64,000 nt of DNA from Pseudomonas sp. GCEP-101 (GTDB lineage: Bacteria; Pseudomonadota; Gammaproteobacteria; Pseudomonadales; Pseudomonadaceae), in the NCBI RefSeq assembly GCF_025133575.1, contig NZ_CP104011.1, positions 5,402,965 through 5,466,964 of the forward strand. The letters run 5' to 3'. The notes beneath the pieces were generated by a model. It did not search any database, had not been told where the DNA came from, and was given only the letters and a program-made list of their open reading frames with translations. The number at the start of each line of letters is the position of its first letter. Positions within the stretch are counted from its first letter, which is position 1. Positions 1-8,874 of this stretch are shown piece after piece. Position numbers and translations under genes: made by a program.

Positions 1-879
1 GTTCATCAGGTAGGTCACCAGTTGCCGCGCGTGGGACGACAGCGAGTCCCAATCGGCGACACAGATGCGCAGCTCACGGGTGGCCCAGGCGTCCGCCAGC
101 GCCACCACCGTCGCCGGCAGCTCTTGCGCCAGGCGCGTCGCGGCAGCCTCCGGGAGCATCGCCACACCCACTCGCTGCGCCACCAACTGGGCGATGGCAT
201 CGAAGCTCGGTGCGCGCACCCGTACCTTGAGCGGCATCGAGTTGCGCACCGCCATCGCCTCGACGAAGCGCTGCATGGCACGCTCGGCGGGCAGGCAGAC
301 GAAGGGGAAACTCAGCGCGTCGCGCAGGCTCGGCAAGTGCTGGCTGGCCAGGGGGTGATCCTGCGGCACCAGCAGGACCAGCTTGTCGTTGCGAAACGGC
401 AGCGACAGCAGGCCCGCAGTGGCCAGGTTGCCGTCGTAGACGCCGATGTCGATCGCCCCGTCCTGCACCGCCCGCAGCACATCCTTGCTGTTCTGCTCGG
501 TCAGTTGCAGGTCCACCTCCGGGTAGTCCGCCAGGAAGGGCCCGAGCGCGGTGGGCAGAAAAGTGCTGTTGGCCACGGTGGAGGCCGCCAGGCGCAGGGT
601 GATGCGCTGCTCGCCGCGCAGTTCCTGCAGGGTGTCGGTGAGTTGCTGCGCCTCCTTCAGCACGCGCTGGCCGGCTTCTAGCACCAGGCGGCCGGTCGGA
701 GTCAAGGTCATGCCGTCGCTGTGCCGGGCGAACAGGGCAAGCCCACAGCGCTCCTCGAACAGGCGCAACCGGTTGCTCGCCGCCGAGACGGCCACCGGCA
801 CCGACGCAGCCGCCTTGCTCAGGCTGCCGGTGCAGGCGATGGCGGCGATCAGGCGCAGGTCGGCAAGATCGAAATGCAT
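1..879 (-). CDS. LysR-family transcriptional regulator (3' end cut by window edge)
   Basis: LysR-type regulator: an N-terminal winged helix-turn-helix (about residues 1-60, beginning MHFDLADLRLIAAIACTGSL) followed by a LysR substrate-binding domain. The frame is open to base 1, giving 293 residues; the family is usually about 300, so only a few C-terminal residues are missing. The start at 879 is preceded by GGAG at good spacing. It is divergent from the EamA transporter that starts at 984, an arrangement in which LysR proteins commonly control the neighbouring gene from the shared region (family knowledge). No ligand can be read from the sequence. Confidence 0.93.
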   Translation of the reverse strand, partial: MHFDLADLRLIAAIACTGSLSKAAASVPVAVSAASNRLRLFEERCGLALFARHSDGMTLTPTGRLVLEAGQRVLKEAQQLTDTLQELRGEQRITLRLAASTVANSTFLPTALGPFLADYPEVDLQLTEQNSKDVLRAVQDGAIDIGVYDGNLATAGLLSLPFRNDKLVLLVPQDHPLASQHLPSLRDALSFPFVCLPAERAMQRFVEAMAVRNSMPLKVRVRAPSFDAIAQLVAQRVGVAMLPEAAATRLAQELPATVVALADAWATRELRICVADWDSLSSHARQLVTYLMN

Positions 880-983
880 TTGGCGTTCTCCAAAAACGAA
901 AGCCACGTTCGCCAAGTTGCGATTCTAGCGGAGCGGCATTCTTCCTAGAATAAGGCCTTTCCCCTGCCCTGCGCTCCCTGCCC
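880..983. promoter_or_regulatory. Divergent intergenic region between lysR and EamA transporter
   Basis: A 104-bp space between two divergent start codons that must hold both promoters. It is locally AT-richer, with a TTCTAGAATAAGGC segment near 940-955. LysR regulators usually bind a T-N11-A site in such gaps; I do not see an unambiguous one, so this is a positional call only. Confidence 0.45.
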
Positions 984-1955
984 ATGAATAGCCTGAACGC
1001 CCTTTACCAGCGCAGCCTGCGCAACGGCGTGTTGTTCGCCGTGCTGTCCGCCACCGGTTTCAGCCTCAAGGCGGTCTTCGTCAAGCTCTCCTACGCCGCG
1101 GCCCCGGTGGACGCGGTGACCGTGCTGGCCATCCGCATGGGCCTGGCGCTGCCACTGTTCCTCTGGCTGGTCTGGCTTAGCCGCAGCCCCGGCCAGGCGC
1201 GCCTGTCGCTGGCCGATGGCGGGCGCATCCTGCTGCTCGGGCTGTTCGGCTACTACCTGTCGAGCCTGTTCGACTTCTACGGCCTGCAGTACATCAGCGC
1301 CGGGCTGGAGCGGCTGATCCTGTTCACCTACCCGACCCTCGTGCTGCTCCTGCAGATGGCCGTGGCCCGCGAGCGCCCCGACTCCCGCACCCTGGCGGCG
1401 ATGGGGTTGTGCTACCTCGGCCTGGGGATCGCCCTGCTGCACGACATCCGCGTGGAAGGCGCCGACGGGCAGATCCTGCTGGGCGCCCTCTGGGTCTTCG
1501 CCAGCGCCGTGACCTATGCCCTCTACTACATGGGCACCGGCGCGGTGGTGCGCCGCGTCGGCTCGATGCGCCTGGCCGGGCTGGCCGGCGGTGCCTCCTC
1601 GGTGATGGTGCTGATCCATTACGCGGTGAGCGGCAACGTGCAGCAACTGGCGAGCCTGCCCGGCACCGTCTGGCTCCACGGCGCGCTGATGGCGCTGATT
1701 TCCACCGTGCTGCCGATCTACTGGATGGCGCTGGCCATCCAGCGCATGGGCGCCACCCATGCCGCGGCGTTCGGCAACCTCGGGCCGGTACTCACCGTGT
1801 TCGCCTCCTGGGCGCTGCTGGGCGAGGCGATCTCGGTCTACCAGATTGCCGGCCTGGCGCTGGTGCTGTTCGGCGTGTCGCGGCTGTCGGGGGCGAAAAG
1901 GACCGCTCCGGCGGCTGTCGAAACGCAAACGGAGAAAGGCCGCGCCACCAGCTGA
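984..1955 (+). CDS. EamA/DMT-family inner-membrane transporter
   Basis: Drug/metabolite transporter superfamily permease of 323 residues, the usual length for a protein with two EamA repeats and ten membrane helices. Hydrophobic segments run throughout, and the N-terminal helix reads GVLFAVLSATGFSLKAVFVK, typical of the first EamA helix. Members export amino acids, metabolites or drugs; the substrate cannot be inferred. It is divergent from the LysR gene ending at base 879, its likely regulator. The ATG at 984 lies just after a purine-poor leader with no strong ribosome-binding site. Downstream the methyltransferase converges from the other strand with a 41-bp gap. Confidence 0.9.
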   Translation: MNSLNALYQRSLRNGVLFAVLSATGFSLKAVFVKLSYAAAPVDAVTVLAIRMGLALPLFLWLVWLSRSPGQARLSLADGGRILLLGLFGYYLSSLFDFYGLQYISAGLERLILFTYPTLVLLLQMAVARERPDSRTLAAMGLCYLGLGIALLHDIRVEGADGQILLGALWVFASAVTYALYYMGTGAVVRRVGSMRLAGLAGGASSVMVLIHYAVSGNVQQLASLPGTVWLHGALMALISTVLPIYWMALAIQRMGATHAAAFGNLGPVLTVFASWALLGEAISVYQIAGLALVLFGVSRLSGAKRTAPAAVETQTEKGRATS

Positions 1956-1996
1956 GCGCGACGGTCATTGGCTATCGGCCTGCCGCAGCGACCGGT

Positions 1997-2755
1997 TCAC
2001 ACCCGCCCGATGCGCATATTGATCGGCCAGCTCACCGGGTGCCGCACGACGGGGTCGCCCCAGCGCTCGGCGATGTCGGCGGCGAAGCGCTGCAGCAGGT
2101 CCTCGCGCCCGGCCTCGCGGGCGCTGCGGACCGCCGACCAGGTGGAGACGTAGCCCAGGAATTCGTCGAGATTCCACTCCAGGCGGATGGCGATATCCGG
2201 CCCGGGAAACTCGGCGAAGGGGAAGTCGAGGGTCGCGTAGCCGCTGTCCACCAGGCCACGCTCGGCCGGCCAGTAGGGGCCGATTTCCTTCCAGTAGAAC
2301 GGCTCGAAGCGCTCGCCCAGCGCACCTTCCAGGCGCAACACGCCATAGCTGATCAGCGCCAGCACGGCGTTCGGCCCGGCGATGCGCCGCACCTGCGCGT
2401 AGAACCTGGGCAGATCGAACCAATGGGCGGCCTGGGCAGCGGTGACCAGGCTGGCGCTGTGGCTGCGCAGCGGCAGGTCTTCGGCCGGGGCGCGGAGGTA
2501 GCTCACCTTCGCCTGCGGCGCGCTATGGGCAATCTGCTCCGCGCTGGGGTCGACGCCGACCACCGCGTCGAAGTGCTCGCCCAGTTGCCGGGTCAGTTGG
2601 CCGCTGCCGCAGCCAACATCCACTGCCAATGCGCGGTCGGGCGCCCTCGAGGCGAGGTAAGCGGCAAGCTCTGCCGGGTACTCGGGACGAAAGCGCGCGT
2701 AGGCCTCCCCGCCCTGGTCGAACCAGTTGCGCAGGTCGCGGGTGGGGTAGGTCAT
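1997..2755 (-). CDS. Class I SAM-dependent methyltransferase
   Basis: Predicted soluble methyltransferase of 252 residues. Motif I, the SAM-binding loop, is visible as LAVDVGCGSGQLT about 45 residues in, followed by the acidic motif (VVGVDPSAEQIA) and a post-motif segment with YLRAPAEDLPL. This matches the methyltransferase-11/25 group that includes many small-molecule enzymes. The frame is open 39 codons further upstream, but the ATG at 2755 (MTYPTRDLRNWF) begins where family similarity begins, so I chose it. The substrate is unknown. It is monocistronic as far as can be seen, convergent with the EamA gene. Confidence 0.85.
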   Translation of the reverse strand: MTYPTRDLRNWFDQGGEAYARFRPEYPAELAAYLASRAPDRALAVDVGCGSGQLTRQLGEHFDAVVGVDPSAEQIAHSAPQAKVSYLRAPAEDLPLRSHSASLVTAAQAAHWFDLPRFYAQVRRIAGPNAVLALISYGVLRLEGALGERFEPFYWKEIGPYWPAERGLVDSGYATLDFPFAEFPGPDIAIRLEWNLDEFLGYVSTWSAVRSAREAGREDLLQRFAADIAERWGDPVVRHPVSWPINMRIGRV

Positions 2756-2915
2756 GGCTTCCGGCTCCCAATGATAAATCGAGGTCTTGCGGGCTTGCCT
2801 GGCCTGACTCAGGCGTTGCGCGAAGCCCTGCTCATGCAGCGCCGTGGCTGTGCCTTCAAGGATGCGGCGCAAGGGATGGCCGATCTCGCTTTCCAGACCG
2901 CTGGCGGCATCTTCG

Positions 2916-3482
2916 TCAGTGTGCGGACATCAGAGCCGAGCGCGCGGGCATGCCAGCGTACCGGGGATTTTTCAACAGGAAGCTTCTGACTACCGACTCC
3001 TGCCGATCCACGACACAGAAGCTCCGGGTAGGCAAAGGCACCGTGCAGTTCCCCAAAGCCAGGAAGCCGCAGTTCATCACTCCGTAATAGGCCGCGGGCC
3101 GGGCATCGAGCGGGCAGCCATATAGGATCTCGCCCAGATAGTTGATATCACCCTGCTTGACCGTAAATTGCAGCGGCTTGCTGAAGGGCCCCATGACACC
3201 ACGGCGTGAGCCAATGCTGGAAACCTCATAGTCACCCGGAGGCAGCCACGCCGAGAAATACCCCTCGGCGGCCCACCCATAGCGCTTACCTGTCCGGACG
3301 TCACGAAACTCCAGCCAGGTTCCAAAGTTGCCGCCATCAGGGTTGACCAGCGCGCCAACCACTAGGCCGGCGTTCCGTTCGGAGCTGACCTTGGAGTCCA
3401 GCGCCATATCTTCGGGCATCTGGGCGCAGCCGGCCAACAATCCCATCAAGCAGCCCATAAGAATTCGGTGCATATCAAGCAT
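2916..3482 (-). CDS. Hypothetical lipoprotein
   Basis: A 188-residue predicted outer-membrane or periplasmic lipoprotein. The N-terminus (MLDMHRILMGCLMGLLAGC) is a short signal with an L-A-G-C lipobox, lipidated Cys about residue 19. The start at 3482 is chosen because GAGG sits five bases upstream. The mature part has alternating beta-strand-like segments, including a GDYEVSSIG motif seen in small carboxypeptidase-like or beta-sandwich domains, and several cysteines late in the chain. I do not recognise a named family. It diverges from another lipoprotein gene at 3607, and base composition here is less GC-rich than the flanks. Confidence 0.78.
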   Translation of the reverse strand: MLDMHRILMGCLMGLLAGCAQMPEDMALDSKVSSERNAGLVVGALVNPDGGNFGTWLEFRDVRTGKRYGWAAEGYFSAWLPPGDYEVSSIGSRRGVMGPFSKPLQFTVKQGDINYLGEILYGCPLDARPAAYYGVMNCGFLALGNCTVPLPTRSFCVVDRQESVVRSFLLKNPRYAGMPARSALMSAH

Positions 3483-3606
3483 TCTTACCTCGGTCCATCG
3501 AAGACGTTCAACTGTTCTACGACAAGCATGCATTCTGGACGCTGGCTGTGTCGTTCATTAGCATCGTCGCCCAGCGACCTCCCTGTATCAAGGACGATTC
3601 CCTTTC

Positions 3607-4647
3607 ATGCCCGACTTTCTTTCTTTGCATCCTGCCTCCCTGCTGGCAACTCTCGCCCTGCTCGGTGGATGCAGCCTCAACGGCAACTACCCGGACGCGC
3701 CCGAACCGGATGCCGCCAAGCTGCGCTTCATCAGCAGCATAGAAAACTCCACCTTGACACTCTTCGATGCCCAACACTGCGGCGGTCAAATGACCGGACT
3801 GCTCAACAACCTATTCACGCGCGACACCCAGCGCCGAGTCGGGATGAGCGTCGCACCGCCTGCCAATGCCAAGGGCTATCTGGAAATCAGGCTCAAACCT
3901 GCAACCGAAGTATTCATGCAGACCAACACGGTCTCCACCGGTAGCGTCTGCTCCGTTTACTTCAACTTCATTCCTCAGGCAGGTTCCGAATATGAGGTGA
4001 GCTTCGATTACATCGGCAACCGGTGCCAGGCAACGCTCAGCCTTCTGCGCCAGGAAGGCGGCAAAGCCATACGCGCCCCGCTTCCGCTGTACAACAAGGG
4101 ATTACCGGCATGCGCGGGCAGCAGTCCGATATTTCCCCAGATGGCTGCACCTCTACCGAACTCGCCCGAACGAGCGACAATCATCGAGCAGATCGTCACC
4201 GGAAGCATCATTCCCGAAATGCGCCCTACCCCTAGTGACGTTTCGCCGGAAGAACGTACCAAAGCGCTCAATCGCATGGTGGAGGAACGCAAGGATCGTG
4301 TCGGCATCAGTCTTCCGGATGCTTACTGGGACGAGTATCGGCAGGACCTCACGTTGTCCCTAGACGAAGCGGCGCAATTCAAGCAGCACGTGTTCCAGCT
4401 CTACACGGACGAGTACCACGGGCGACTGAGCCGCATCGAGACTTCTGAGCTTCGCCGACTACTGCCCGATAGCGCGACGCTGGACGAGTCCAGGGCACTG
4501 GCGGTCAACAATTCGATGCTGGAGTTCTACTACCACGTTAGAAGCCAGGTGATGAAGGAAAGCGTGAGCAAGAGCCTTGCGCGTTTGGCCGATCTTGACC
4601 GTCGCTACGCCGTTTGTGATCGCTACCGCGGCTGCTGGCGGAACTGA
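3607..4647 (+). CDS. Hypothetical lipoprotein
   Basis: A 346-residue predicted lipoprotein. The signal MPDFLSLHPASLLATLALLGGC ends in an L-G-G-C lipobox. The N-terminal half contains cysteines that could form disulfides (DAQHCGGQM, GSVCSVYF, IGNRCQATL). The C-terminal half is polar and helical with a conserved-looking DVSPEERTKALNRMVEERKD stretch. No named domain is recognised. It is divergent from the 188-residue lipoprotein, with 124 bp between the starts, and both have lower GC than neighbouring genes, so they may have been acquired as a pair. Envelope location is inferred from the lipobox only. Confidence 0.8.
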   Translation: MPDFLSLHPASLLATLALLGGCSLNGNYPDAPEPDAAKLRFISSIENSTLTLFDAQHCGGQMTGLLNNLFTRDTQRRVGMSVAPPANAKGYLEIRLKPATEVFMQTNTVSTGSVCSVYFNFIPQAGSEYEVSFDYIGNRCQATLSLLRQEGGKAIRAPLPLYNKGLPACAGSSPIFPQMAAPLPNSPERATIIEQIVTGSIIPEMRPTPSDVSPEERTKALNRMVEERKDRVGISLPDAYWDEYRQDLTLSLDEAAQFKQHVFQLYTDEYHGRLSRIETSELRRLLPDSATLDESRALAVNNSMLEFYYHVRSQVMKESVSKSLARLADLDRRYAVCDRYRGCWRN

Positions 4648-4684
4648 CCGAAACAGGCGGTCGCTCCGCCGTCTGAACCTGACA

Positions 4685-5638
4685 TCAGGGCCGTTTGCCC
4701 GCCAGGGACTCCAGCAAGTCCGCAGACGGCACGAAGAACAGGCTGCCGGTCACCGCCTTGCTGTAGTCCAGCAGGCGGTCGTAGTTGCCGGCCGGGCGGC
4801 CGACGAACATGTTCTCCAGCATCTCCTCCACCGGCGCCGGCGAGCGCGCGTAACCGATGAAGTAGGTGCCGAACTCGCCGGCGCCGGGGCGGCCGAAGGG
4901 CATGTTGTCGCGCAGGATCTTCACTTCCTGGCCGTCCTTCTCCAGGGTGGTCAGCGAGCTGTGCGAGCAGCTGGGCTTCACCTCGTCGCCCAGTTCGATG
5001 TCCGCCAGCTTGGTGCGGCCGATGATGCGTTCCTGCGCCTCGGTGGACAGCTGGTTCCAGCCGTTCATGTCATGCAGGTACTTCTGCACCAGCACGTAGC
5101 TGCCGCCGGCGAAGTCCACGTCCTCGTCGCCGATCAGGGTGAAGTGCGGAATGTCGCGCCCTTCCGGGTTCTCCGTGCCGTCGACGAAACCGATGATGCT
5201 GCGCATGTCGAAGTAGCGGAAACCCTGCACCTCGTCGACCACCGTGACCGCATCGCCCAGGCGCGCGACCAGTTGCGTGGCCAGCTCGAAGCAGAGGTCC
5301 ATCTGCTCGGCGCGGATGTGCAGCAGCAGGTCGCCCGGCGTGGAAACGGCAACCCGCTCGCCACTGCCAATCGCGCGGAAGGCATGCAGGGCGGCTGGCC
5401 GCGGAGCGCCGAACAGCGCATCCCACGCCGCCGAGCCGAAGCCCACCACACACGACAGGTTACCCCCTGGCACGCGCTTGCCGACCGAGCGCACCAGCCC
5501 GGAGACGTCCTCGCACAACGCCCGGACCGGGCTCCAGTCCTTGCCGGGAGTCAAGGTGGCGACCAGGAAGATCGCGCTGCGGGTGATCGGGCTATCCACT
5601 GCCTGGGGTGCCGGGAAGTCGTTGAGCATGTCGTCCAT
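4685..5638 (-). CDS. DyP-type heme peroxidase (YfeX-like)
   Basis: Dye-decolourising peroxidase of 317 residues, close to the 300 or so of YfeX-type members. The diagnostic GxxDG motif is present as GFVDGTENP (Asp about 153), the proximal heme ligand is His about 226 in KPSCSHSSLT, and a distal Arg is at about 243 in ILRDNMPFG. Spacing among these matches the family. There is no signal peptide or Tat motif, so it is expected to be cytoplasmic. DyPs oxidise phenolics or porphyrinogens with hydrogen peroxide; the physiological role is uncertain. It is divergent from the HAD gene at 5861. The ribosome-binding site before 5638 is weak, so an ATG three codons in is possible. Confidence 0.93.
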   Translation of the reverse strand: MDDMLNDFPAPQAVDSPITRSAIFLVATLTPGKDWSPVRALCEDVSGLVRSVGKRVPGGNLSCVVGFGSAAWDALFGAPRPAALHAFRAIGSGERVAVSTPGDLLLHIRAEQMDLCFELATQLVARLGDAVTVVDEVQGFRYFDMRSIIGFVDGTENPEGRDIPHFTLIGDEDVDFAGGSYVLVQKYLHDMNGWNQLSTEAQERIIGRTKLADIELGDEVKPSCSHSSLTTLEKDGQEVKILRDNMPFGRPGAGEFGTYFIGYARSPAPVEEMLENMFVGRPAGNYDRLLDYSKAVTGSLFFVPSADLLESLAGKRP

Positions 5639-5860
5639 TCGCTGCCGTTGAAGTTGGGGAATGATAGTAGCAAAGCCGGTGGCTGATGGCGGTGACAGCT
5701 CCGCGCGCCAAGGTTACGGCCCGGGCTGTCGATTTGCCCTGGTGAGGTGCCCCGGCAGGTTCCAGTGCCGCGGAACCGGAGCAGCCGCAGCGCAGACGAA
5801 GGTTGACGTCCAGGCTGTCTTGGTTAAGGTCTGGGACGAGCGAACATCACCAGGGCCTCG

Positions 5861-6517
5861 ATGCGGGAGAAGCAGCCAGTGCAACACGAACGCAGCAGCA
5901 TAGACACCGTCGTTTTCGATCTTGGCGGCGTGCTGGTCGATTGGAATCCGCGCCACCTCTATCGAAAGATCTTCGACGACGAGCTGGCAATGGAGGCCTT
6001 CCTCACGGAGGTCTGCAACGCCGCGTGGAACGAACGCCAGGATCGCGGGCGTCCCTGGGCCGATGCCATCGCCGAAGCCGTCGCCCGGCATCCGGCCCAC
6101 GAACCCAACATCCGTGCGTACCGCGAACGCTGGGAGGAGATGCTTGGCGGCGCTATCGAAGCGACCGTGGACGTGCTGCACGAGTTGCACCACAACGGCG
6201 TGCGCCTGCTGGCACTGACGAACTGGTCGGCGGAAACCTTCCATGTCGCCGAGGAGCGCTTCCCCTTCCTTGAACAGTTCGAAGGGGTGCTGGTCTCCGG
6301 CCGCGAAGGGCTGATGAAACCGGAGCCGGAAATTTTCCAGCTGCTGATCCAGCGCTACAGCCTGATACCTTCGCGCACGCTGTTCATCGATGACGTCCAG
6401 AAGAACGTCGACGCGGCGCTGGCCCAGGGGATGCGCGCCGTCCAGTTCATCGACGCCGGGCAATTGCGCCGCGACCTGCAATCGATCGGCCTGCCGGTTG
6501 CCCCGCAGAAAACCTGA
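5861..6517 (+). CDS. HAD-superfamily hydrolase, YihX-like
   Basis: Haloacid dehalogenase-like phosphatase of 218 residues. Motif I is DTVVFDLGGVLVDW with the nucleophilic Asp, motif II is the Thr in LALTNWS, the motif III Lys is in REGLMKPEPEIF, and motif IV is FIDDVQKN. The small helical cap fits YihX/epoxide-hydrolase-N-like phosphatases acting on sugar phosphates (family knowledge). The start is ambiguous: ATG 5861 gives the full length, while GTG 5879 has a better GGGAGAAG ribosome-binding site. It reads away from the DyP gene; the next gene converges. Confidence 0.9.
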   Translation: MREKQPVQHERSSIDTVVFDLGGVLVDWNPRHLYRKIFDDELAMEAFLTEVCNAAWNERQDRGRPWADAIAEAVARHPAHEPNIRAYRERWEEMLGGAIEATVDVLHELHHNGVRLLALTNWSAETFHVAEERFPFLEQFEGVLVSGREGLMKPEPEIFQLLIQRYSLIPSRTLFIDDVQKNVDAALAQGMRAVQFIDAGQLRRDLQSIGLPVAPQKT

Positions 6518-6557
6518 AGCGCAAGCCGGAAGCGCCCTTCCGGCTCACTCAACGTTC

Positions 6558-7331
6558 TCAGTAGCCGGTAGCCGCCTTCTCGATGGAGCGCGCCACCGCC
6601 TCGGGGTGCGAGACCATGACGACATGGGACGCGCCGCTGACCACCTGGACGTCCTTCGCCTGGGCGCGATGCGCCATGAAAGCCAGCGCCTGCGGCGGGA
6701 TGTTGCGGTCCTGGTCGCCGTAGACGAACCACGAGGGAATCGCCGTCCAGGCCGCTGCGCCGGCTTTTTCGTTCAAGGCCGCCTCGGTAACCGGACGCTG
6801 CGCCGCCGCCATCAGCGCGGCTTCGCCGGCGGGTACATCGGCGGCGAACTGGTCGTGGAACTTGTCCTGCTGGATGTACAGGTCCTTGCCGCCGTCAGGC
6901 AGCGCCACCGGCGCGGCCAGGGTCGGGCCGAGGGTGCTGCCGGGAAACTTGCCGGCCAGCTCGGCGGCGCTCTCTCCCTGTTGCGGAGCGAATGCGGCGA
7001 CGTAGACCAGCGCCTTGACATTCGGCCGGTCGCTGGCCGCCGCGCTGATCACGTTACCGCCGTAGGAGTGGCCCACCAGCACCACCGGTCCCTTGACGCT
7101 GCCGACGATGTTGCCGATATAGGCACCGTCGCTGGCCACGCCGCGCAGCGGGTTGGCCGCGGCGATCACCGAGTAGCCGTCCTTCTCGAGGATACGCGTC
7201 ACGCCGTTCCAGCTGGAGGCATCGGCGAAGGCTCCGTGCACCAGTACTACCGTCGGTTTCACCGGCGCCGCGAAGGCATTGCCGGCGAGCAGGCCGCTGG
7301 CCAGTGCCAGGGCGGTGAGGGTCTTGTTCAT
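6558..7331 (-). CDS. Exported alpha/beta-fold hydrolase
   Basis: A 257-residue alpha/beta hydrolase with a Sec signal peptide (MNKTLTALALASGLLAGNAFA). The mature enzyme opens with VVLVHGAFADASSWNGV (oxyanion HGxF region). The nucleophile elbow is GHSYGG and the catalytic His lies in SGASHVVMVSHPEA near the end. This resembles the periplasmic EstC/pyrethroid-esterase-like group; the substrate is not determinable. The start is supported by AGGAG before the ATG. It opens a run of minus-strand enzymes, three of which are exported hydrolases, suggesting a region dealing with ester or epoxide compounds. Confidence 0.9.
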   Translation of the reverse strand: MNKTLTALALASGLLAGNAFAAPVKPTVVLVHGAFADASSWNGVTRILEKDGYSVIAAANPLRGVASDGAYIGNIVGSVKGPVVLVGHSYGGNVISAAASDRPNVKALVYVAAFAPQQGESAAELAGKFPGSTLGPTLAAPVALPDGGKDLYIQQDKFHDQFAADVPAGEAALMAAAQRPVTEAALNEKAGAAAWTAIPSWFVYGDQDRNIPPQALAFMAHRAQAKDVQVVSGASHVVMVSHPEAVARSIEKAATGY

Positions 7332-7413
7332 GGTGGATCTCCTGGTTGAGGGGAATCGGGTGTGCTTTTCCTGGAACCGAGCGGGCGCCCAGCCCTGCTT
7401 GCCAACGCTGTTC

Positions 7414-7492
7414 GTAGGAGCGAGCTCGCTCGCGAACGCATGTCACCGGAGCCCCGGGCGCGAGGCGAGTTCGCGAGCAAGCTCGCTCCTAC
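7414..7492. repeat. Inverted pair of REP-type palindromes
   Basis: Two copies of the Pseudomonas REP motif in opposite orientation: GTAGGAGCGAGCTCGCTCGC at 7414 and its near reverse complement ending GCTCGCTCCTAC at 7492, separated by about 35 bp. Such pairs form large stem-loops in transcripts and are dispersed by RAYT transposases (established knowledge). The right arm overlaps the stop codon of the SDR gene. Confidence 0.9.
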
Positions 7493-8328
7493 AGTGAGGT
7501 GCGGGGAAAATCGCTGGACTGGCTCAGCTCGCGCCACAGGCGCAGCTCCGCCAGCCGGGCCTTGTCGGCGTTCTCGATGGCCAACAGCGCATCGCTGCCC
7601 AGGGCCAGGCGCAGCGGCGGACGATCCATCCAGGCCACCGCGAGAATCGTCTGCGCGGCCCGCTGCGGATCGCCCGGCTGCTTGCCGTCGTAAGCCCGCT
7701 GGCGGCGTGCCACGGAGCCGACCACTGCGTCGTATTCGAAGCGCCCCTCGGAGAGCGTCGTCGAGGCGCCGGCAAAATCGGTGCGCAGACCTCCGGGTTC
7801 GATGATGGTCACTCGCACGCCAACCTGCGCCATCTCTCGCGCCAGCACTTCGGAGAAGCCTTCCACACCCCACTTCGCTGCCGAATAGGGCGCGCGCCCT
7901 GGCGCACCAATGCGCCCACCCACCGAGGACAGCTGGATGATGTGGCCGCTGCGCTGCCGACGCAGCAGGGGGATGGCCGCCTTGGTGACGATGATGGTGC
8001 CGAACAGGTTGGTCTCGATCTGCCGGCGGAACTCTTCCAGCGGCGTGTCTTCCACCGAGTTGACGTTGCCGTAGCCGGCGTTGTTGACCAGCACGTCGAG
8101 CCCGCCGAACGCCTCCTGCACCTGTGCCACGGCGTCCTGCGCGGCGGCCGGGTCGGTGACGTCCAGGGGCGCCACGCGCAGGGTCTGCGGGTAGAGCCGG
8201 GCGAGGTCTGCCAGCGAATCCGGATCGCGAGCGGTGGCCAGCAGGCGGTGGCCGGCCTGCAACACGGCTTCGGCCAGCGCCCGCCCCAGGCCGCGGGAAC
8301 AACCGGTGATCAACCATCGTTGGTTCAT
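7489..8328 (-). CDS. Short-chain dehydrogenase/reductase
   Basis: Classical SDR oxidoreductase of 279 residues. The NAD(P)-binding glycine motif is TGCSRGLG near the N-terminus, the NNAG motif appears as VNNAGYGN, and the catalytic Ser-Tyr-Lys is seen as LSSVGGR followed by YSAAKWGVEG. The Arg in the first glycine loop suggests NADP(H). The start at 8328 has GGAGG upstream; the frame is open seven codons further but without that site. The stop codon lies inside the REP pair. The cytochrome P460 gene is 31 bp upstream on the same strand, so co-transcription is plausible. Substrate unknown. Confidence 0.91.
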   Translation of the reverse strand: MNQRWLITGCSRGLGRALAEAVLQAGHRLLATARDPDSLADLARLYPQTLRVAPLDVTDPAAAQDAVAQVQEAFGGLDVLVNNAGYGNVNSVEDTPLEEFRRQIETNLFGTIIVTKAAIPLLRRQRSGHIIQLSSVGGRIGAPGRAPYSAAKWGVEGFSEVLAREMAQVGVRVTIIEPGGLRTDFAGASTTLSEGRFEYDAVVGSVARRQRAYDGKQPGDPQRAAQTILAVAWMDRPPLRLALGSDALLAIENADKARLAELRLWRELSQSSDFPRTSL

Positions 8329-8359
8329 GGGAACCTCCACGGCTCTCAAGGTAGGGAAC

Positions 8360-8860
8360 TCAGGGTGCGTAGCGGGTGAAGACCAGATCGTGGTCCTTCA
8401 CCCGCGCCTGGTGGCAGGCGAAACAGGTCTGGTGCTGCGCCTCGTCGGCGGGTTTGCCGTCGATGAAGCGGGCGAAGCCCCAGCCGCCGGTGGCCGCGTA
8501 CTTCTTCGAGTCCTTGACCATGAACTGCACGGTGGTGGCGGCCCCGGGAATCGACGCCGGTTCGAACTCCGGCGACTGCACGTGCTTCCAGGCGAGCTTG
8601 GCCAGCACGCTGCCGTCGGGGAACGGCAAGGTGCCGGCGCGGTAGGCCTTCATGGCGATGTCGTTGCCCAGCACGGCGCGCAGTTCGTTCAGCGGCGCCG
8701 CCTCCTGGGCAGGCGCCACCAATTGCCAGTTGCGGTAGCCCTCGGGCATGCGCACGCCGTAGATCGGCGAAGCCTCCCCGTCGGCCCTGGCGCCTGTCGT
8801 CGCCAGCAGGGCGAAACCGGTCAGGGCGATGCGGCGCAATGCGGTTGCTGCGATGGTCAT
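8360..8860 (-). CDS. Cytochrome P460-family protein
   Basis: A 166-residue exported protein with an N-terminal signal (MTIAATALRRIALTGFALLA) and one heme-binding CxxCH motif near the C-terminus, QTCFACHQARVKD. The layout of a small beta-sheet domain with a late CxxCH, and the YRNWQLVAPA opening of the mature part, fit the cytochrome P460 family, which includes hydroxylamine and related oxidases or electron carriers. A GTG six codons upstream overlaps the stop of the preceding hydrolase gene; I prefer the ATG at 8860 because GGAGAGG precedes it. Translational coupling to the upstream hydrolase gene is likely. Confidence 0.82.
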   Translation of the reverse strand: MTIAATALRRIALTGFALLATTGARADGEASPIYGVRMPEGYRNWQLVAPAQEAAPLNELRAVLGNDIAMKAYRAGTLPFPDGSVLAKLAWKHVQSPEFEPASIPGAATTVQFMVKDSKKYAATGGWGFARFIDGKPADEAQHQTCFACHQARVKDHDLVFTRYAP

Positions 8861-8874
8861 GGCGCCTCTCCGGC

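Noticed and set aside
2756..2915. Coding-looking segment between the methyltransferase and lipoprotein genes
   Set aside because: Both strands have open frames here with coding-like composition, but none has a convincing start, ribosome-binding site or recognised family; it could be a decayed gene end.
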